Assembly (NCBI GenBank): GCA_032207245.1
Contig: CM063499.1
Coordinates: forward strand, 80,485,251 to 80,549,250
From: Pardosa pseudoannulata
Lineage: Eukaryota > Arthropoda > Arachnida > Araneae > Lycosidae
Reading direction: 5' to 3'
DNA: 64,000 nucleotides
Of the stretch, positions 61,365 to 64,000 are shown in pieces. The notes beneath the pieces are model-generated. The model was not told the origin of the DNA, did not search any database, and worked only from the letters and a program-made list of their open reading frames with translations. The translations under genes were made by a program, and so were the position numbers. Positions within the stretch are counted from its first letter, which is position 1; every line of letters begins with the position of its first letter.

Positions 61365-61953
61365 GTAATGTTTTCTCATTTGATTTATTCTGAGTTATAG
61401 TTTTTATTGACTATTGTATGTAACATATTTTATTGCTTAATATATTGATAAATATATTTTGAGAAATCAGAATATCTGCATCTATAATTCACTATTATAT
61501 CAGTAATAAATCCATAAATACTAAACATAACCAACTGTGCCAATTTCTTTTGTCTAATATTTGTAGTTTTACTTGATGTGTTTCTTCTGTTTTAATTTTT
61601 ATTTAGTTTCAATAAAATGTTTGCAGAATAATTTATTACAGAGAAAATGTAGAATAAATAAAAAGTAATTGTACATTTTAACCTGTAAGTTTTCAAACAG
61701 TGTAGCTTAATCTTTTATAGCTGCCATATTGAATTGTTTTTACTGGTGGTTAACCTGTAAAGGGGGGGGATATCTTGTTGTGAATGTGTTATATTTAAAA
61801 TTTTCTTTTGATAAATTTTACTATTACAGAATGAAAGATTTTAAAAATCAATCATTGATGAATCATACCACGAGATAGTCTGTTGGAGGAAGCTTGTTGA
61901 GATTGACCAGTAGATAGTGCAGATGATAATGTGATAGAATATTAAATTCTTTA

Positions 61954-62546
61954 CAGGGTCCCCACGGTCCTTAAAAGTCCTTAAGAACTCCTTAATTTTA
62001 GCTTTCATTTTTAAGGGCCCTTAAAACTACTTAATTTTTGTCAAAGGTCCTTAAAAACTCCCTAAATTTTGAATTAGAGCTTGAACAATTTATCCATCAT
62101 GTGATTTCCTATCAATTTTCGCCGTACTTTTCAAACTTTCTGGTTATGTAAGTTGGAGTTAACTTGCCCCAAGCTGGTTTTATGAACGCCAGTATGGGTG
62201 ATAAGTACTGTCAGAATTATAAAATATTTTAATGTTCATAACATTCTTTTACATTTTTCTAGCCATAGTATTTTTAATTTGATCACTGTTTAGATGTACA
62301 TTTTTCAAAATTAGGTTTTGTCAAATAAATTTATCTTATATTCATTTTTTGGCATTTTTAAGTAACTTATTTCTGAAATATTGTGGGCATTTATTGAACA
62401 TGCCTTGTATGGTTCATAATCATTAAAATGGGTTCCTCAGGAAATAAGGTTTATTCCGTTATGTCGTGTGTTTCAAGTAGGTCCTTATAAAAAGTTACTC
62501 TGCCCTTAGAAAGTCCTTAATTTTTGTTCTGGAAAAAGAGTCCCTG
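61954..62546 (+). mobile_element. MITE family C copy with 5-bp TSD, lacking the Helitron-like segment
   Basis: 593 bp, CAGGGTCCCCACGG to gagtccctg, with an exact 5-bp cttta on both sides (61949-61953, 62547-62551). It has the ctggttatgtaagttggag block but no cccgg/CTAG segment and no microsatellite. Supports a 5-bp target size for family C. Confidence 0.85.
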
Positions 62547-62987
62547 CTTTAGGACTGTCTTTTCTTTGAAATTTTGTTAGATAATTGCATATTTGCATCC
62601 AAAAAAGAAATACCAAAATTTTTTCTGAGAAAATTATTTTTTGCAATCTTAAATTTTTAAAATCATACATAATTCTAGGAAATTTTGGACTTCTGCTTAG
62701 TAAAAATTTGTTTAAAGATATCTAGAAAATGGCAAGCTATCCATCTGCAAAAGTAGATTTTCCATAGATTAGCATTGAACTAAGGCACTCCAACATGGCC
62801 AGTAACAGCCACCTTAATATGCATTATGTGTATATAATCAACACTGCATAAAAATCTGGAAATCAAAGCCCTTCGCTCTTGAAGCTGATGGTGAAAGGAA
62901 TGGCTTAATATTTTTGCTTTAAATTATTTTATACGTTTATGAAATATGTTATGTAAGATTTACGTGGAATTTTAGATATTATATATA

Positions 62988-63416
62988 TGTAATGAGACAG
63001 ACTTCTCGATGGGTGATTGCAGTCATGGCCATAAAAATGATACTGTTTCAGCTAAGACCTTTATTAAGATAACGTTGGAGGACGGGTTCCCACTTCATCA
63101 TAGGGACAGGACAAACTGAAGGGTCAGCTAGCATGAAGTTCTATGTACAAGACACGTAACACCTGGGTCAACATCTGTGGGAAAATATCTAGAAAAATCT
63201 GTCTCCGACAGCATGTATCTCCTTTTTATTTGGAAATTTCCTAAATTGTCCGCTAGGGCCATGTAGGATTATAATTGGTCAGGCCCCTTCTCCGAGGGCG
63301 TAAACTGTAGCCCCAGTGGTCAATTTAGGTTAGGGGTTATAAAAGGGAATTCAAAATGATGCGGGAGTTTTTAGCCCTTGATTTAAGTTTTGAAAAAGCC
63401 TGAGAATTTCCTTACA
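62988..63416 (-). mobile_element. solo LTR of an LTR retrotransposon
   Basis: 429 bp with 5'-TG...CA-3' ends (on the minus strand TGTAAGGAAATTCTCAG to gtctcattaca). The minus strand carries AATAAA (cttaataaaggtc), so I assign this strand. tata/tatata on both sides fits a 4-6-bp duplication, but lies in TA-rich DNA. No internal coding region, so recombination between LTRs likely left this. Homologous to the split LTR at 1925-3630. Confidence 0.8.
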
Positions 63417-64000
63417 TATATATGTAATAACAAGTATATAATTTTTTACTAAATTTTTTGCTTTTTAACTCAAAAATAGTGATATTTTCAAGTGGTGGAT
63501 GTATATATAAAAACCATGCTACCTTCCTTAATGAATAACTCAGATTAACAGATAGTTTTGCAATCCCCAGTCTTTTAATATAGGGTTGTCTGTATTATCT
63601 AATCCAAATAGCAGAAATTGCGTAGTTTTCAAAATAATTTCCATCCCTCTCCTGACCTTCATTATTCTAATGTTATCGCTGAAGAGTACACCAAAATTTT
63701 ACAATTATTATATGTAGAGGAAGTAAGCTTGAAAATTTTCAGCCTCATTCTTAGAGACAGTACTAAAAATTTTAATTTTGGGAATGATTTTTTGATTAAA
63801 TTATGGTGGAAGGAGATTATAGAGGCATTATATAAACATGTATCAATTAAGATCTTTTCAGAAGCACTTATACTGAACCACTTCAAAAGTTTTTGTAAAG
63901 CAATGGGAATGATGAAAGCTTTGAAAAGGATTATGTTTTATAATTTTCTCCATGGAAAAAAAAATAGTTTGCAGTATAAAAATGATGCATCAAACTATGT
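63417..64000. other. intron sequence, nothing recognised
   Basis: A+T-rich right edge of the window, with no KNTC1 exon recognised. The minus-strand open stretch 63662-63886 has no motif. Confidence 0.45.

Noticed and set aside
62988..63416. TATAAAA on the plus strand as evidence that the solo LTR is on the plus strand
   Set aside because: The AATAAA signal and the TG start read better on the minus strand. The TATA-like string alone is weak in such A+T-rich DNA, so strand remains a preference.
1..64000. CRISPR arrays, bacterial operons, phage or defence systems
   Set aside because: The window is intron-rich eukaryotic DNA. Repeats are microsatellites and dispersed transposons, not regularly spaced arrays.

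Overview
The window is strongly A+T-rich eukaryotic DNA with long, repeat-filled introns and dispersed TA microsatellites. No bacterial operon, CRISPR array or rRNA is present. The mix of transposon types (piggyBac, Tc1/mariner, pogo/Tigger, several hAT-like MITEs, CTAG-ending Helitrons, a tRNA-derived SINE) suggests an arthropod. An arachnid is my guess, not something the sequence proves.

One host gene runs left to right through almost the whole window: an orthologue of KNTC1/Rod (rough deal), the large subunit of the Rod-Zw10-Zwilch (RZZ) kinetochore complex. I joined 24 exons by hand between 1403 and 61364. All have GT/AG junctions and compatible phases, and together they give 3,294 nt (1,098 codons) without a stop. 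They correspond to the C-terminal half of the protein (alpha-solenoid and Rod_C region). The N-terminal beta-propeller exons lie left of the window, and roughly the last 200-250 codons with the stop lie to the right. Only about 5% of the window is coding.

The rest is intronic and mostly mobile DNA. From left to right: a 6-bp-TSD MITE (539-1242); an old LTR split by another MITE (1925-3630); a very large TA/TACA microsatellite (4018-4535); a SINE (5033-5212); a Tc1 remnant (6514-7214); a canonical hAT MITE (9162-10290); TTAA-flanked piggyBac-type elements (11425-12208, 21035-22112, 42771-43447); hAT remnants with a broken transposase (12822, 31383, 33140, 33891); a LINE fragment (15722-16050); a THAP-domain fragment on the minus strand (24497-24682); Helitron copies; a tandem duplication that copied part of a KNTC1 exon (44436-46121); an RNase H fragment beside another hAT MITE (47062-48328); a Tigger remnant invaded by a SINE (49277-50270); and a solo LTR (62988-63416) homologous to the split LTR at the left end.

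Two patterns stand out. First, four MITE/hAT families with different termini are flanked by exact 6-bp target duplications at nine places, while other hAT-type elements here show 8 bp or 5 bp. Second, every copy I found of six repeat families lies in one orientation relative to its own family, and the SINEs all lie in the sense direction of KNTC1. I found no new multi-gene system. The interest is in transposon biology and in the local exon duplication.
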